Assembly (NCBI GenBank): GCA_934500835.1
Contig: CAKSTR010000001.1
Location: 558,001 to 622,000 of the forward strand
DNA length: 64,000 nt
Direction: 5' to 3'
Source: an uncultured Paracoccaceae bacterium
Lineage (GTDB): Bacteria; Pseudomonadota; Alphaproteobacteria; Rhodobacterales; Rhodobacteraceae
Positions 54,288 through 64,000 of the stretch are shown here, piece by piece; position 1 is the first letter of the stretch; the number at the start of each line of letters is the position of its first letter. A program made the translations under genes and the position numbers. The notes below the pieces were generated by a model. The model was given only the letters and a program-made list of their open reading frames with translations, was not told the DNA's origin and did no database searches.

Positions 54288-55370
54288 ATGCATTTCGACA
54301 TCACCGCCAATCCCTCGCCAATGCCCGAGGATGAGCGCCGCAAGGCCTTTGCCTCACTGGGCTTCGGCACGCTCTTCAGCGACCACATGGCCGTCGTGCG
54401 CTGGACCGAGGGCAAGGGCTGGCATTCGGCACAGATCACCGCCCGCGCACCGTTCGCGCTGGACCCGGCCAGCAGCGTCCTGCACTACGCGCAGGAAATC
54501 TTCGAGGGCATGAAGGCCTATCGCAAGGCCGATGGCCAGATCGTCCTGTTCCGCCCGGACGAGAACGCGCGCCGCTTCAACGCCTCGGCCCGCCGCATGG
54601 CGATGCCGGAACTGCCCGAGGAGGTGTTCCTCGATGCCGTCAAGCGCCTGGTCGCGCAGGACAGCAAATGGGTGCCCGAGGGTGAGGGCAGCCTGTACCT
54701 GCGCCCCTTCATGTTCGCCTCCGAGGCGTTTCTGGGGGTGCGGCCGGCAAAGGAATACATCTTCTGCGTCATCGCCTCTCCTGTCGGGCCCTATTTCAAG
54801 GGCGGTGCCAAGGCCGTCACCATCTGGGCCTCGCAGGACTATACCCGGGCGGCGGCGGGTGGCACCGGGGCCGCGAAATGCGGTGGCAACTATGCCGCCA
54901 GCCTGATCGCGCAGGCGCAGGCGGCGGCCAATGGCTGCGACCAGGTCGTCTTCCTTGATGCCCGCGAGAACCGCTGGGTCGAGGAACTGGGCGGGATGAA
55001 CGTCTTCTTCGTGTTCAAGGATGGCTCGATCATCACGCCGCCGCTGCAGGGCACCATCCTGCCCGGAATCACCCGCAAGTCGCTGATCCAGCTTGCCGCC
55101 GACACCGGCCTGACGATCACCGAACGCAACTACTCCTTCGACGACTGGAAGGCCGATGCCGCCAGCGGCAAGCTGGTCGAGGCCTTCGCCTGCGGCACGG
55201 CCGCCGTGATCGCCGGCATCGGCAAGGTCAAGTTCGAGGGTGGCGAGGTGGTGATCGCCGACGGCCAGACCGGCGCCGTCACCACGCGGCTGCGCGATGC
55301 GCTGGTCGGGTTGCAGCGCGGCCAGTCGAACGACCCGCATGGCTGGGTGCATCCGGTCTCCGCCCTCTGA
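54288..55370 (+). CDS. ilvE: branched-chain amino acid aminotransferase
   Basis: 360 residues, fold-type IV PLP enzyme. Family stretches: ALDPASSVLHYAQEIFEGMKAY, GAAKCGGNYAASLIAQ and VEAFACGTAAVIAGIG. It makes or degrades Leu, Ile and Val. ATG at 54288 after AAGGAAGCAGAGC. A hairpin follows the stop. Confidence 0.95.
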   Translation: MHFDITANPSPMPEDERRKAFASLGFGTLFSDHMAVVRWTEGKGWHSAQITARAPFALDPASSVLHYAQEIFEGMKAYRKADGQIVLFRPDENARRFNASARRMAMPELPEEVFLDAVKRLVAQDSKWVPEGEGSLYLRPFMFASEAFLGVRPAKEYIFCVIASPVGPYFKGGAKAVTIWASQDYTRAAAGGTGAAKCGGNYAASLIAQAQAAANGCDQVVFLDARENRWVEELGGMNVFFVFKDGSIITPPLQGTILPGITRKSLIQLAADTGLTITERNYSFDDWKADAASGKLVEAFACGTAAVIAGIGKVKFEGGEVVIADGQTGAVTTRLRDALVGLQRGQSNDPHGWVHPVSAL

Positions 55371-55377
55371 CCGTTCA

Positions 55378-55404
55378 GCCTGACCGCCTGTCGGGCGGTC
55401 AGGC
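55378..55404 (+). terminator. hairpin after ilvE
   Basis: Perfect 11-bp stem GCCTGACCGCC (55378-55388) with GGCGGTCAGGC (55394-55404), five-base loop; no T-run. Probable terminator or mRNA 3'-end hairpin. Confidence 0.6.
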
Positions 55405-55482
55405 CGCAGCTTCGGGGGGCCGGTCCATTGCCTTGCGATCGGCGGATTATTAATCTTCCTTAACGGAAGAGGGCGAACCGCC

Positions 55483-55713
55483 ATGCGCCGCTGCATTTGT
55501 GTTCTGCTTTGGATCGCGGCAACACCGGGCCTCGCCGCCGCGCAGGAATGCGACCCCAATTATGGTGGCGTTTGCGTGCCGGTGGCGTCGGACGTGGACT
55601 GTGCCGGCGGCAGCGGCAATGGCCCGGAATATGTGCGGGGGCCAGTCTATGTCATCGGCGATGACATCTACGGACTGGACCGCGACGGAGACGGGGTCGC
55701 CTGCGAGAAGTGA
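55483..55713 (+). CDS. small secreted Excalibur-like calcium-binding protein
   Basis: 76 residues. Signal peptide to AAAQ (about 1-21), then CDPNYGGVCVP and a C-terminal GLDRDGDGVACEK, which matches the Excalibur DxDxDGxxCE calcium loop. Probably periplasmic or cell-surface. TTAACGGAAGAGGGCGAACCGCC before the ATG. Confidence 0.78.
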   Translation: MRRCICVLLWIAATPGLAAAQECDPNYGGVCVPVASDVDCAGGSGNGPEYVRGPVYVIGDDIYGLDRDGDGVACEK

Positions 55714-55726
55714 CCCCGCCCGCTGT

Positions 55727-55981
55727 TCAGGCCCGCTTCACCAGTTTCAACAGCGCCAGCAGGATCACCGCACCGATTGTGGCGTGGATGATCGCGGCCA
55801 GCCAGCCGCCGCCGAACGCCAGCCCGATCCGCGGCAGGATCAGCCCGGCGATGAAGGCACCGACGATGCCGACGACGATATTGCCGATCAGGCCGAAGCC
55901 ATAGCCAGATACGATCTGTCCTGCCAGCCAGCCGGCAATGGCGCCGATCAGGATCAGGATGATGATGCTTTCGATACCCAT
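55727..55981 (-). CDS. GlsB/YeaQ/YmgE-family stress membrane protein
   Basis: 84 residues, three hydrophobic helices rich in Gly and Ala (ESIIILILIGAIAGWLAGQIVSGYGFGLIGNIVVGIVGAFIAGLILPRI). Small transglycosylase-associated/GlsB-type stress proteins have unknown biochemical roles. GGAG lies before the ATG at 55981. Confidence 0.9.
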   Translation of the reverse strand: MGIESIIILILIGAIAGWLAGQIVSGYGFGLIGNIVVGIVGAFIAGLILPRIGLAFGGGWLAAIIHATIGAVILLALLKLVKRA

Positions 55982-56011
55982 TCTACTCTCCCATAATCGG
56001 GGCAAACGCCC

Positions 56012-56329
56012 CTAGTAATCGGCAATGATGTCATACATCACTGGCTCGAACCCCTTGCAAAGCGTGTTGATGTGCCGGTTCCTTTCCCGCATCTCGGCGC
56101 TGCGCAGCATGGCCTGGTAATCCTCGCGCCTTTGCCATTGCGAGTAATTGCAGACCCGCGTGCGGGCGTCGTTGATGTGCAGGCCGGCACCGATGAAGCC
56201 GGGTTGCTTCGAGATGCAATCGGCATAGGCGGTCTGCAACGCATCCATCAGGTCGAAGGCCAGCGCAGGCGTGGTCTCGAAGGTGGTGATGACGGTTTGT
56301 CCGTGAAAGTCCGTGGCGATCCGTGGCAT
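56012..56329 (-). CDS. antibiotic biosynthesis monooxygenase (ABM) domain protein
   Basis: 105 residues, one ferredoxin-like ABM domain: VITTFETTPALAFDLMDALQTAYADCISKQPGFIGAGLHINDARTRVCNYSQWQRREDYQAM. Proteins of this fold include monooxygenases and haem-degrading IsdG; this one is unassigned. GAGG lies eight bases before the ATG at 56329; the long upstream frame is not coding-like. Confidence 0.8.
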   Translation of the reverse strand: MPRIATDFHGQTVITTFETTPALAFDLMDALQTAYADCISKQPGFIGAGLHINDARTRVCNYSQWQRREDYQAMLRSAEMRERNRHINTLCKGFEPVMYDIIADY

Positions 56330-56517
56330 GCTGGGCCCCTCCCTGCCGTGAATCCTGCCACGGGACGCGCGGGAAATCATGCCCCTTGTTGACACGAGCC
56401 ACCCTTTCTTTGTCGGACGCTTGGCCCGCTGGCGCTGCACACTGGCGTGCGTTGATAGGGCAACGCTGGAATTCCTTTTCGGATCCATCGCTTGCGGGGC
56501 ATTTTTTAAGGCAGGGG

Positions 56518-56826
56518 TCAGTCGGGGCTTGAGGCCTGGCCGCAACTGACCCTGCCCCGCATCTCGCCCGAGTCGCCCTGCAGGGTGGTTTCGCGCAGCT
56601 TGCAGCCCGTCACCTCGGGGATCAGGGCGATCATGGTGGCGCGGATCGCCTGATGCTCGCCATTGCGGGCATAGCCAAGCCGCACGATCTCGACCCGGTC
56701 GCCCTTCTGGTAAAGGACATACTGTCGCCCGTCCCGCGTCACTTCGGTGCGGTCGGCCCCGAAGAATTCGGGCGCCGGGCTGTGCGAGCAGGCGGCGAGG
56801 AGGAATAGCACAAAAAGCCGTTTCAT
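56518..56826 (-). CDS. small lipoprotein of unknown function
   Basis: 102 residues with lipobox LAAC (Cys13: MKRLFVLFLLAACSHSP) and a small mature domain containing two more Cys (VTGCKLRETTLQGDSGEMRGRVSCGQ). Not recognised. Weak ribosome site at the ATG 56826. Confidence 0.7.
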   Translation of the reverse strand: MKRLFVLFLLAACSHSPAPEFFGADRTEVTRDGRQYVLYQKGDRVEIVRLGYARNGEHQAIRATMIALIPEVTGCKLRETTLQGDSGEMRGRVSCGQASSPD

Positions 56827-56956
56827 CGGCCCAGCATGGCGTGCTCTGGTTAATACTGCGTTAAGGCCTGCCCGGGACATCAGAAAGCCCCCCTGCCCGC
56901 AACCGCCCCCGCCGCACATGAACTGGTCAAGGATGGGAACCGGCCTCGTCCCGGCC

Positions 56957-57295
56957 CTAGGTGCTGTGCCAGGCCACCTGACTGACAAGATCGTTGCAGG
57001 CCGATTGCCGGTCGGTAAAGATCACCGCGGTATCGAAAGTGCTTTTCACATCCGCCTTGGCCTGCGCAAAAACCGTATCGGTTGCGCCCAGATTGCGGGC
57101 CAGCACGATTGATTTGTTTGCATCTTCCTTCATGCGTCTGGCACCCTCATAGCCACCGATGAATCCGCCGCAGTTCTGCGCCGCGAATTGCGCCGCCATG
57201 GCCAGACGGGCCTGTTGTTCCATCGGCGATTTCGGTGGCTGGACGCAGGCTGTCAGCGGCACGACAAGGCCAAGGGCGAGAATGCGAATGTTCAA
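56957..57295 (-). CDS. small lipoprotein (TTG start)
   Basis: 112 residues from a TTG at 57295 with a strong GGAGGAGCAAAG upstream. Lipobox LTAC follows a short hydrophobic signal. The mature part is helical with two Cys. An ATG at 57349 is possible but gives an untypical 30-residue lead. Function unknown. Confidence 0.7.
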   Translation of the reverse strand: MNIRILALGLVVPLTACVQPPKSPMEQQARLAMAAQFAAQNCGGFIGGYEGARRMKEDANKSIVLARNLGATDTVFAQAKADVKSTFDTAVIFTDRQSACNDLVSQVAWHST

Positions 57296-57457
57296 CTTTG
57301 CTCCTCCGATTCGGGCCGGAATGGCCCTCGGGAGCAATTGAGAAGACACAACCTTTACGGAATCTTTATTCCAGCCGATCTCAGCCGCGCATGAACGGGG
57401 CCGAGAGCCGCAATTGCCACGGATGCTGCCTTACCCGGCCCGCTTTCTACAAGGGCG

Positions 57458-59257
57458 TCAGGAATCCATCTTCAGCGCCGAAATGAACGCCTCCTGCGGG
57501 ATCTCCACTTTCCCGAACTGGCGCATCCGCTTCTTGCCCTCTTTCTGCTTGTCCAGAAGCTTCCGCTTCCGGCTGGCGTCGCCGCCATAGCATTTCGCGG
57601 TCACGTCCTTGCGCATGGCCGAGATGGTCTCGCGCGCGATCACGCGGCCACCGATGGCGGCCTGCACCGGGATCTTGAACATGTGGCGGGGGATCAGGTC
57701 TTTCAGCTTCTCGACCATGCCGCGGCCACGCGCATCGGCGCGGTCGCGGTGAACCATCATCGCCAGCGCATCCACCGGCTCGTCATTCACCAGGATCGAC
57801 ATCTTGACCAGATTGTCCTCGCGATACTCGCTGATCTGGTAGTCGAAGCTGGCATAGCCCTTGGTCACGGATTTCAGCCGGTCGTAGAAATCGAAGACCA
57901 CTTCGGCCAGCGGCAGGTCGTATTCGACCATGGCGCGCGTGCCGGCATAGGTCAGGTTCAGCTGGATGCCGCGGCGGTCCTGGCACAGCTTCAGGATGTC
58001 GCCAAGGTATTCGTCGGGCACCATGATGGTGGCCTTGATCCGCGGCTCTTCGATATGGTCGATCAGGGTCAGGTCGGGCATGTCGGCGGGGTTGTGCAGG
58101 TCGCGCACCTCGCCGTCCTTCATATACAGCTTGAAGACCACCGAAGGGGCCGTGGTGATCAGGTCCAGATCGTATTCGCGCTCCAGCCGGTCGCGGATCA
58201 CCTCAAGGTGCAGAAGGCCAAGGAAGCCGCAGCGGAAGCCAAAGCCAAGGGCGGCCGAGGTTTCCATTTCCGTGCTGAACGAGGCGTCGTTCAGAGACAG
58301 CTTGTCGATGGCGTCGCGCAAAGCCTCGAAATCATTGGCATCGACGGGGAAGAGGCCGCAGAAAACGACGGGGACCGAGGGTTTGAACCCCGGAAGCGGT
58401 TCGGCGCAGCCCTTGCGCTCATGGGTGACGGTGTCGCCGACCTTGGTGTCGCGGACCTGCTTGATTGACGCCGTGAAGATGCCGATCTCGCCGGGGCCAA
58501 GTTCGGGGATGTCGACCATCTGGGGTTTCAGCACGGCCAGCTTGTCGATGCCGTAGACCGCGTTGGTCTGCATCATGCGGATGCGGTCGCCCTTTTTCAC
58601 CACGCCATCCATGACGCGCAGCATGACGACGACGCCAAGGTAGGGGTCGTACCAGCTGTCCACCAGCATCGCCTTCAGGGGCGCGTCGCGGTCGCCTTTG
58701 GGCGGCGGCAGGCGGGTGACGATGGCCTCCAGCACGTCGGGGATGCCAAGGCCGGTCTTGGCCGAGATCGGCACCGCATTCGAGGCGTCAAGCCCGATGA
58801 CATCCTCGATGTTCTGCTTCACCCGCTCGGCATCGGCGGCGGGCAGGTCGATCTTGTTCAGCACGGGCACAATCTCATGCCCGGCGTCCAGCGCCTGATA
58901 GACGTTGGCCAGCGTCTGCGCCTCGACGCCCTGCGAGGCATCGACCACCAGAAGCGAGCCCTCGACCGCACGCATCGAACGGCTGACCTCATAGGCGAAG
59001 TCGACGTGGCCGGGGGTGTCGATCAGGTTCAGGACATAGGTCTTGCCGTCCTTCGCCGGATATTCGATCCGCACCGTGTTGGCCTTGATCGTGATGCCCC
59101 GCTCCCGCTCGATATCCATCGAGTCTAGGATCTGTGCCTTCATGTCACGCTGCGCCACCGTCCCGGTCATCTGGATGAGCCGGTCGGCAAGGGTGGATTT
59201 GCCGTGGTCGATATGCGCCACGATGGAGAAATTGCGGATCAGCGAAAGCTCGGTCAT
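57458..59257 (-). CDS. lepA: elongation factor 4 (LepA)
   Basis: 599 residues, ribosomal GTPase that back-translocates or remodels stalled ribosomes. G1 [10 protein letters not shown]2/G3 DTPGHVDF, G4 NKID and the LepA-specific C-terminal domain ([52 protein letters not shown]) are complete. The ATG at 59257 begins [12 protein letters not shown]; an upstream in-frame ATG adds 20 residues. Confidence 0.97.
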   Translation of the reverse strand: MTELSLIRNFSIVAHIDHGKSTLADRLIQMTGTVAQRDMKAQILDSMDIERERGITIKANTVRIEYPAKDGKTYVLNLIDTPGHVDFAYEVSRSMRAVEGSLLVVDASQGVEAQTLANVYQALDAGHEIVPVLNKIDLPAADAERVKQNIEDVIGLDASNAVPISAKTGLGIPDVLEAIVTRLPPPKGDRDAPLKAMLVDSWYDPYLGVVVMLRVMDGVVKKGDRIRMMQTNAVYGIDKLAVLKPQMVDIPELGPGEIGIFTASIKQVRDTKVGDTVTHERKGCAEPLPGFKPSVPVVFCGLFPVDANDFEALRDAIDKLSLNDASFSTEMETSAALGFGFRCGFLGLLHLEVIRDRLEREYDLDLITTAPSVVFKLYMKDGEVRDLHNPADMPDLTLIDHIEEPRIKATIMVPDEYLGDILKLCQDRRGIQLNLTYAGTRAMVEYDLPLAEVVFDFYDRLKSVTKGYASFDYQISEYREDNLVKMSILVNDEPVDALAMMVHRDRADARGRGMVEKLKDLIPRHMFKIPVQAAIGGRVIARETISAMRKDVTAKCYGGDASRKRKLLDKQKEGKKRMRQFGKVEIPQEAFISALKMDS

Positions 59258-59306
59258 GGCGCCGCATATAGCGTGGCTGCATTGGGCCGGGAAGGGGGCA
59301 GCTGGG

Positions 59307-59915
59307 CTATATGCCAAGAGGCTTCGGCGTGACGAGTCCCGGCACGGGGTAAAGATCGGCCAGGGTGTAGAACAGCTCGGCCTCGACCGCCTGACCCGAG
59401 GCGGTATGCTCGCCCGCCACCGCGAGCAGGAACAGCTCGATCAGGTCGGGCTTGATCCTGTACCAGATGTCGATCCGCTCAAGCAGGTAGCGCCTGTAGC
59501 GGAACAGCAGGCCGGCATAGGAACACGTGTAAAGATCGCGGTCCGGCGGACCAAGGATCCGCTCTTTGCTGTGCAGGGCATCGTGCAGGTGATGGGCGCG
59601 CCAATACGCCGCCATATGGCTTTGCGCCACCCAGAGTGTGCGGCCGTCAAAGAGGCCATCCCCGGTCAGGCCGTCCGTGATCGGGTCGGTCCGCCCGCCC
59701 ATCTGCCGCCCTGTCAGCCGCGCGGCGCGCAGCCATGTCTCGGCCGCCCTGCCGTGCCAGTCGGAGATGGTTTCCCGCGCCTTGTCGGCCTGGTAGTCCC
59801 GGAAATCATGCTGGATGTCGCCCGGGAACTGCATCGGGGTGCGGGGCACATAGGCCATATGGGCGCTGTGACCCGCGAAGGGGCCGGGCTTGGGAAACTC
59901 TGGCGTATCGGGCAA
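59307..59915 (-). CDS. hypothetical protein, His/Trp/Tyr-rich
   Basis: 202 residues, not recognised. Contains a Trp/Tyr/His-rich middle ([29 protein letters not shown] … [26 protein letters not shown]). No signal peptide or clear membrane helix. Co-directional with lepA and upstream of it by 49 bases. Confidence 0.65.
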   Translation of the reverse strand: MPDTPEFPKPGPFAGHSAHMAYVPRTPMQFPGDIQHDFRDYQADKARETISDWHGRAAETWLRAARLTGRQMGGRTDPITDGLTGDGLFDGRTLWVAQSHMAAYWRAHHLHDALHSKERILGPPDRDLYTCSYAGLLFRYRRYLLERIDIWYRIKPDLIELFLLAVAGEHTASGQAVEAELFYTLADLYPVPGLVTPKPLGI

Positions 59916-60213
59916 TGGGCTGCGATTTGTCGAGAGTGATCTGATTCGCGCAGGCTCGGCAACAGGGTCGCGGCGGGCGGCAAGACGGGCCAGGATGCGG
60001 GCCGCGGCTCCGGCGGATCAAAAGGGCGCGGAACGCAGCATCTGGTGTGCGGTTCCTGTCGGCACATCAAGACATCGCGGTTTCGGCAGGTCCCCGCGCA
60101 GCTGCAGTGCGGCATTGAAAGAATCGCTGATTTTTGACAGAATTGTTTCCAGAAAACGATCGCTGGCGCAGGGCCTTCGCTTGAGGCTCACGCCACCGGC
60201 AATGAGGCAGATC

Positions 60214-60540
60214 ATGACGAAACCTGTGCTGCGGGCCGGCCTTGCCGCCCTTATCGTTCCCTTTGTGCTTCCGCTTTTCGCTTCGTCCGCACTGGCCGGT
60301 CCGATCGATTCCGCCTGCATGCGGTCGGGCCGTGACGGGGCCAACCGCCCGCTCTGCGGCTGCATCCAGAAGGTCGCCGACGAGGTGCTGAGCCGCAGCG
60401 ACCAGCGCCGCGCCGCCAAGTTCTTCAAGGATCCGGATGCCGCCCACGCGGTCTGGATCTCGCAGCGCCCGGCGGATGACGCCTTCTGGGAGCGTTACAA
60501 GGAATTCGGCGCCATGGCCGAGGCCTATTGCGCCGGCTGA
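60214..60540 (+). CDS. small secreted Cys-containing protein
   Basis: 108 residues with a signal peptide (MTKPVLRAGLAALIVPFVLPLFASSALA) and a mature helical domain with four Cys (DSACMRSGRDGANRPLCGCIQKVADEVLSRSDQRRAAKFFKDPDAAHAVW … EAYC). Similar proteins in this group are sometimes labelled 'arginine transporter', which the sequence does not support. GAGG lies six bases before the ATG at 60214. Confidence 0.8.
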   Translation: MTKPVLRAGLAALIVPFVLPLFASSALAGPIDSACMRSGRDGANRPLCGCIQKVADEVLSRSDQRRAAKFFKDPDAAHAVWISQRPADDAFWERYKEFGAMAEAYCAG

Positions 60541-60561
60541 AGCGGGTTTCCCGGTGCTGAC

Positions 60562-60625
60562 CGCTGGAGGGGCTTTGCACCCCTCCAGACCACCCCGCAG
60601 GATATTTTCGCCAAAGTGAAGGACC
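60562..60625 (-). repeat. ATATTT hairpin element (copy 5)
   Basis: Inverted copy of the element at 29577: CTGGAGGGG (60564-60572) with CCCCTCCAG (60580-60588), then CAGGATATTTTCGCCAAAGTGAAG. It lies between two convergent genes and so could terminate both. Confidence 0.78.
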
Positions 60626-60658
60626 GGAGCGGTCTTTCGCTCAGGCAGCCGGCAGCCT

Positions 60659-63067
60659 TCAGGTGCCGCGCGGCTTTGCCCTCAGCGTCGGTTCCGCCAC
60701 GGTCGGGTCTTCGGGCCAGGGGTGGCGCGGGTATTGGCCGCGCATGTCCTTGCGCACGTCCGCATAGGAATTGGCCCAGAAGCCCGGCAGATCCAGCGTC
60801 ACCTGCACCGGGCGTTGCGCCGGTGACAGCAGAGTGATCCTGAGCGGCAGGCGATGCGCCCCCACCGTCGGGTGCACCGTCACGCCAAACATCTCCTGCA
60901 GCCGCACCTCGATGCCGGGATGGTCGCCGTCATAGTCGATGGGGACATGTCGCCCCAAGGGCGTGACAAAGCCGGCCGGGGTCAGACGGTCCAGCCGCGC
61001 CTGCTGGTCCCATGTCAGCATCGCCTTCAGGGCGGGGGTCAGGTCCAGCGCGCGCAGGTCGGCTTCGGTCCGGGCCTTGGCCAGGTAAGGCAGAAGCCAA
61101 TCTTCGGCTGTGTCGAGAAGGGCCGTGTCGGTGACCTCGGGCCAGCCTTCTTCGCCCGCCAGCGCGATCCTTGCCCGCAGGCGGCGGGCAAGGGGCAGCC
61201 ACGGCAGGCCGGTCAGCCGCAGCCCCTCCAGCGCAGCGACGGCAAGCGCCTCGGCCGGCGCCTGAGGCCAGGGGCGGTCGTCCAGGACAAGGGCCCCGAA
61301 GACCTCGTGCCGGCGGGCGGCCACCCTGCCCTCGCGCCGGTTCCATTCCACGCTGTCACGCCAGTGGATCCGGTCGGCGCAGAGCGCGCGGAATTCGGCT
61401 TCGGGCAAGGCGATGGCCTGCCGGATCGTGGCTTCGCGCGGGTCGCCGTCCAGATCGGTGGCGACGATCATCCGGGCGGCGGTCAGGGGACCGCCGGGAA
61501 GGATGGCGCCCTTGCCGCCCGACAAAAGATAGCGCGGGGCGTCACCCTTGCGGCGCAGGCCGATTCGGTCGGGATAGGCAAGGGCGGCCTGCTGGGCCGC
61601 CGTCAGGTCCGGCCGGTTGCCCCTTGGGGCGACACGGGCAAGACGTCTCGCCTCGGCCCGGATCCGCTCGATCGTGGGGCGATGGGCCTCGGCGGGCGGC
61701 AGGTCGATGGCTTTCAGCCGCTGCAGAAGGTCCGGCGCGGCACCGCGCAGGGGGTCGCGCTCTTCCAGAAGGGCGGCAAGCGGGGCCGCGCCCGGCCCGG
61801 CCACGGCCAGCATGTGGCCAATGCGCGGATGCAGCGGCAGCGCGGCAAGGGCGCGGCCATGGGCGGTGATCCGCCCCGCCTCCAGCGCGCCAAGATCAGT
61901 CAGCAGCGCCTTGGCCTCGGCCAGCGGGCCGGGGGCAGGCGGGGTCAGGAAGGGCAGGTCCTCGGATCCCCATTGCGCCAGTTCCAGCGCAAGGGGGGCA
62001 AGATCGGCGGCGGCGATCTCGGGCGGCGGGAAGGCGGCAAGGGCACCCTCTTCGCCGCGAGTCCAGAGCCGGTAGCAAATGCCCGCGGCCACCCGCCCGG
62101 CGCGGCCCCGGCGCTGTTCGGCCTCGGCCCGCGTCACCCGTTCGGTGACAAGGCGCGACATGCCGGAAGCGGGGTCAAAGCGGGCGCGGCGGGCGCGGCC
62201 ACCGTCCACCACCACCCGGATGTCGGGCAGGGTCAGCGAGGTTTCGGCGATCGAGGTGGCCAGGACGATCTTGCGACCCTCTGCCGGGGCAAGGGCCGCA
62301 CGCTGCGCCGCGAAATCCATGGCGCCGAAAAGGGGGCGAAGGCTGCAACCGGGCAGCGTCTGCAGCATGGCTTCGACCCGGCGGATCTCGCCCTCGCCGG
62401 GCAGGAAGGCGAGGATGCCGCCGTCTTCGGTTTCCTCGACCGCCTGCCGGATCAGCCCGGCCATGGCGGCTTCGAACCGCAGCGACGCGTCGGGCGGGCG
62501 GGGCAGCCAGCGGGTTTCCACCGGAAAGGCCCTGCCCTCGGCGGTGATCATCGGCGCATCGCCCATCAGCGCGGCGACCGGGGCTGCCTCAAGCGTGGCC
62601 GACATGACCAGCAGGGCAAGGTCGGGGCGCAGCGCAGCGCGGATTTCCAGCGCCAGCGCAAGGCCAAGGTCGGCCTGAAGCGAGCGTTCGTGGAATTCGT
62701 CGAAGATCAGGCAGGAAATGCCCGGCAACTCGGCATCAGACTGGATCATCCGTGTCAGGATGCCCTCGGTCACCACCTCGATCCTTGTCGCGGCCGAGAC
62801 TTTCGCCTCCCCCCGGATCCGGTAGCCGACCTGCTGGCCCACAGACTCGCCAAGCGTCGCCGCCATCCGTTCGGCCGCCCCCCGGGCCGCCAGCCGGCGC
62901 GGCTCCAGCATCACGATGCGGCCAGAGAAAAGGCCCGCTTCCATCAGATCAAGCGGCACGACAGTGGTCTTGCCGGCCCCGGGCGGCGCCTGCAGCACGG
63001 CCAGGCCCCGGTCGGCCAGGGCCGCGCGCAGGTCAGGCAGGACATGGATGACGGGCAGTTCGGCCAT
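60659..63067 (-). CDS. hrpB: ATP-dependent helicase HrpB
   Basis: 802 residues, DEAH-box helicase: Walker A PPGAGKTT (about 27-34), DEFH (about 120-123), SATLE, and helicase C motifs QRRGRAGR. The C-terminal HrpB domain (about 650-802, ending near [25 protein letters not shown]) is present. Role in RNA metabolism not well defined. ATG at 63067. Confidence 0.95.
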   Translation of the reverse strand: MAELPVIHVLPDLRAALADRGLAVLQAPPGAGKTTVVPLDLMEAGLFSGRIVMLEPRRLAARGAAERMAATLGESVGQQVGYRIRGEAKVSAATRIEVVTEGILTRMIQSDAELPGISCLIFDEFHERSLQADLGLALALEIRAALRPDLALLVMSATLEAAPVAALMGDAPMITAEGRAFPVETRWLPRPPDASLRFEAAMAGLIRQAVEETEDGGILAFLPGEGEIRRVEAMLQTLPGCSLRPLFGAMDFAAQRAALAPAEGRKIVLATSIAETSLTLPDIRVVVDGGRARRARFDPASGMSRLVTERVTRAEAEQRRGRAGRVAAGICYRLWTRGEEGALAAFPPPEIAAADLAPLALELAQWGSEDLPFLTPPAPGPLAEAKALLTDLGALEAGRITAHGRALAALPLHPRIGHMLAVAGPGAAPLAALLEERDPLRGAAPDLLQRLKAIDLPPAEAHRPTIERIRAEARRLARVAPRGNRPDLTAAQQAALAYPDRIGLRRKGDAPRYLLSGGKGAILPGGPLTAARMIVATDLDGDPREATIRQAIALPEAEFRALCADRIHWRDSVEWNRREGRVAARRHEVFGALVLDDRPWPQAPAEALAVAALEGLRLTGLPWLPLARRLRARIALAGEEGWPEVTDTALLDTAEDWLLPYLAKARTEADLRALDLTPALKAMLTWDQQARLDRLTPAGFVTPLGRHVPIDYDGDHPGIEVRLQEMFGVTVHPTVGAHRLPLRITLLSPAQRPVQVTLDLPGFWANSYADVRKDMRGQYPRHPWPEDPTVAEPTLRAKPRGT

Positions 63068-63147
63068 GACGCCTTATCGCAAGCCCCGCCGCCCGATACC
63101 AGCCGTCGGCACGATGCGCGCCCTCGCCGGCGCCAGCCGTTCCTCAC

Positions 63148-63250
63148 GCCTCCGCCGGGGATACTTCCAGACAGAAGACAGCAAAGGCTTCCGTCTCATT
63201 TTCTGTCTGAAAATATCCTCAGGGGGTCTGGGGGCAGAATGCCCCCATCG
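63148..63250 (+). repeat. ATATTT hairpin element (copy 6)
   Basis: GCCTCCGCCGGGGATACTT … CATTTTCTGTC-TGAAAATATCCTCAGGGGG … GGGGGCA-gaa-TGCCCCC (63230-63246), near-identical to copy 3. Here it lies between divergent genes (hrpB and meaB), where a simple terminator role is less obvious. Confidence 0.78.
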
Positions 63251-63361
63251 GCGACACCCGACACAAAAGACCCCGCCTGCCGCACCGAAATGGTCTGCGG
63301 CGGCAGCCGCGCATTTGTTTCGCCCTCTGGCGCTTTTCCTCCGGGTCGGGCAGGAAGAGCC

Positions 63362-64000
63362 ATGGACATCACGGCGCAACAGGACATGGCGGCGGCGATC
63401 CGGGCGGGGGACCGCCGGGCGCTGGCGCGCGCGATCACTCTGGTGGAAAGCGCGCGGCCCGATCACCGCGCGCAGGCGCTGGACCTGCTGTCCGCGCTCG
63501 GGCGCGACCGGCAGGCGCTGCGCATCGGGCTTTCGGGCACGCCGGGGGTGGGCAAATCCACCTTCATCGAGGCTTTCGGCATGATGCTGGTGAACGCCGG
63601 CCTGCGCGTGGCCGTGCTGGCGGTTGACCCCTCCTCGGCCCGTTCGGGCGGGTCGATCCTGGGGGACAAGACCCGGATGGAGCTGCTCTCGCGCCATCCG
63701 TCCGCCTTCATCCGCCCCTCGCCCAGCCAGGCGCAGATGGGCGGTGTCGCCCGCCGCACCCGCGAGGCGGTGGCATTGTGCGAGGCTGCAGGCTTCGATG
63801 TCATCCTGATCGAGACCGTCGGCGTCGGCCAGTCCGAGACCATGGTCTCGGGCCTTTGCGACCTGTTCCTGCTGCTGATGGCCCCGGCAGGCGGCGATGA
63901 ATTGCAGGGCGTCAAGCGCGGCATCATGGAAATGGCCGACATGATTCTGGTCAACAAGGCGGATGGGGAACTCCTGACCACCGCCACCCGCACCCAGGCC
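63362..64000 (+). CDS. meaB: methylmalonyl-CoA mutase-associated GTPase MeaB (5' part)
   Basis: The first 213 residues are in the window; the gene continues past the right edge. P-loop [16 protein letters not shown] (about 58-73), switch region [19 protein letters not shown], DxxG-type [10 protein letters not shown] and NKAD are clear. MeaB protects methylmalonyl-CoA mutase and helps load its adenosylcobalamin. The ATG at 63362 follows GCAGGAAGAGCC. Confidence 0.93.
   Translation, partial: MDITAQQDMAAAIRAGDRRALARAITLVESARPDHRAQALDLLSALGRDRQALRIGLSGTPGVGKSTFIEAFGMMLVNAGLRVAVLAVDPSSARSGGSILGDKTRMELLSRHPSAFIRPSPSQAQMGGVARRTREAVALCEAAGFDVILIETVGVGQSETMVSGLCDLFLLLMAPAGGDELQGVKRGIMEMADMILVNKADGELLTTATRTQA

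Overview
The window looks like a chromosome segment of a GC-rich alphaproteobacterium of the Rhodobacterales (Rhodobacter/Paracoccus-like). The evidence is the gene content and order: murA–DUF2948–hisD–UPF0262–low-Mr phosphatase … infA–maf–rng–yacG–tRNA-Phe, a secG–pyrG pair, a hmuTUV/hmuS/exbBD/tonB haem locus, DUF983, DUF3572, DUF2842 and UPF0262 proteins, and GC-rich codon use throughout. No insertion sequence, phage gene, CRISPR array or rRNA was seen. Three tRNA genes are present: Thr-GGT, Phe-GAA and Arg-TCT.

Layout. 0.06-8.4 kb: signalling and stress. A degenerate H-NOX protein sits with an HNOBA-GGDEF diguanylate cyclase; then come an MttB-family methyltransferase, a HAD phosphatase, a PleD-like diguanylate cyclase, and an ECF sigma/putative anti-sigma/periplasmic sensor operon beside a four-EF-hand secreted protein. 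8.6-17.8 kb: DUF983-Nudix, a fatty acid desaturase, an XRE regulator, two lipoproteins, an aldo/keto reductase, an SDR, methionyl-tRNA synthetase and a small secreted protein with a Trp/Tyr/Cys tail. 17.6-24.4 kb: haem uptake (hmuSTUV on the minus strand, exbB-exbD-tonB on the plus strand), bracketed by two related tiny membrane proteins. 24.6-29.5 kb: an Lrp regulator, an Rrf2 regulator and a sulfate ABC transporter. 29.6-32.5 kb: a divergent zntA/MerR metal-efflux pair with a clear MerR-type operator. 32.5-44.4 kb: the conserved murA-to-purA housekeeping block, interrupted by an HxlR/QorB/NTF2/GNAT island. 44.4-51.5 kb: a very large acidic Ala/Glu-rich protein, thiamine diphosphokinase, a DMT exporter, a VOC protein, SecG and CTP synthase. 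51.7-53.2 kb: an arsR-aqpS-arsC arsenic operon. 53.5-64 kb: a GNAT, IlvE, small secreted proteins and lipoproteins, LepA, HrpB and the start of MeaB, which runs off the right edge.

How the parts work together. Two GGDEF enzymes, both with intact GG(D/E)EF and RxxD inhibition sites, point to c-di-GMP control; one is tied to an H-NOX scaffold that appears to have lost its haem ligand. The haem locus supplies outer-membrane energising (ExbBD-TonB), periplasmic capture (HmuT), import (HmuUV) and cytoplasmic handling (HmuS), but no TonB-dependent receptor lies in the window. The metal and arsenic genes are compact regulator-effector modules.

The most interesting items for follow-up are the haem-ligand-less H-NOX/HNOBA-GGDEF pair, the paired tiny membrane proteins around the haem locus, a six-copy family of intergenic hairpin elements built on GGGGATATTT/AAATATCC, the Trp/Tyr/Cys-tailed secreted protein, and the 847-residue acidic protein with conserved-looking ends. 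Bases 1-58 are too short to assign to any gene.
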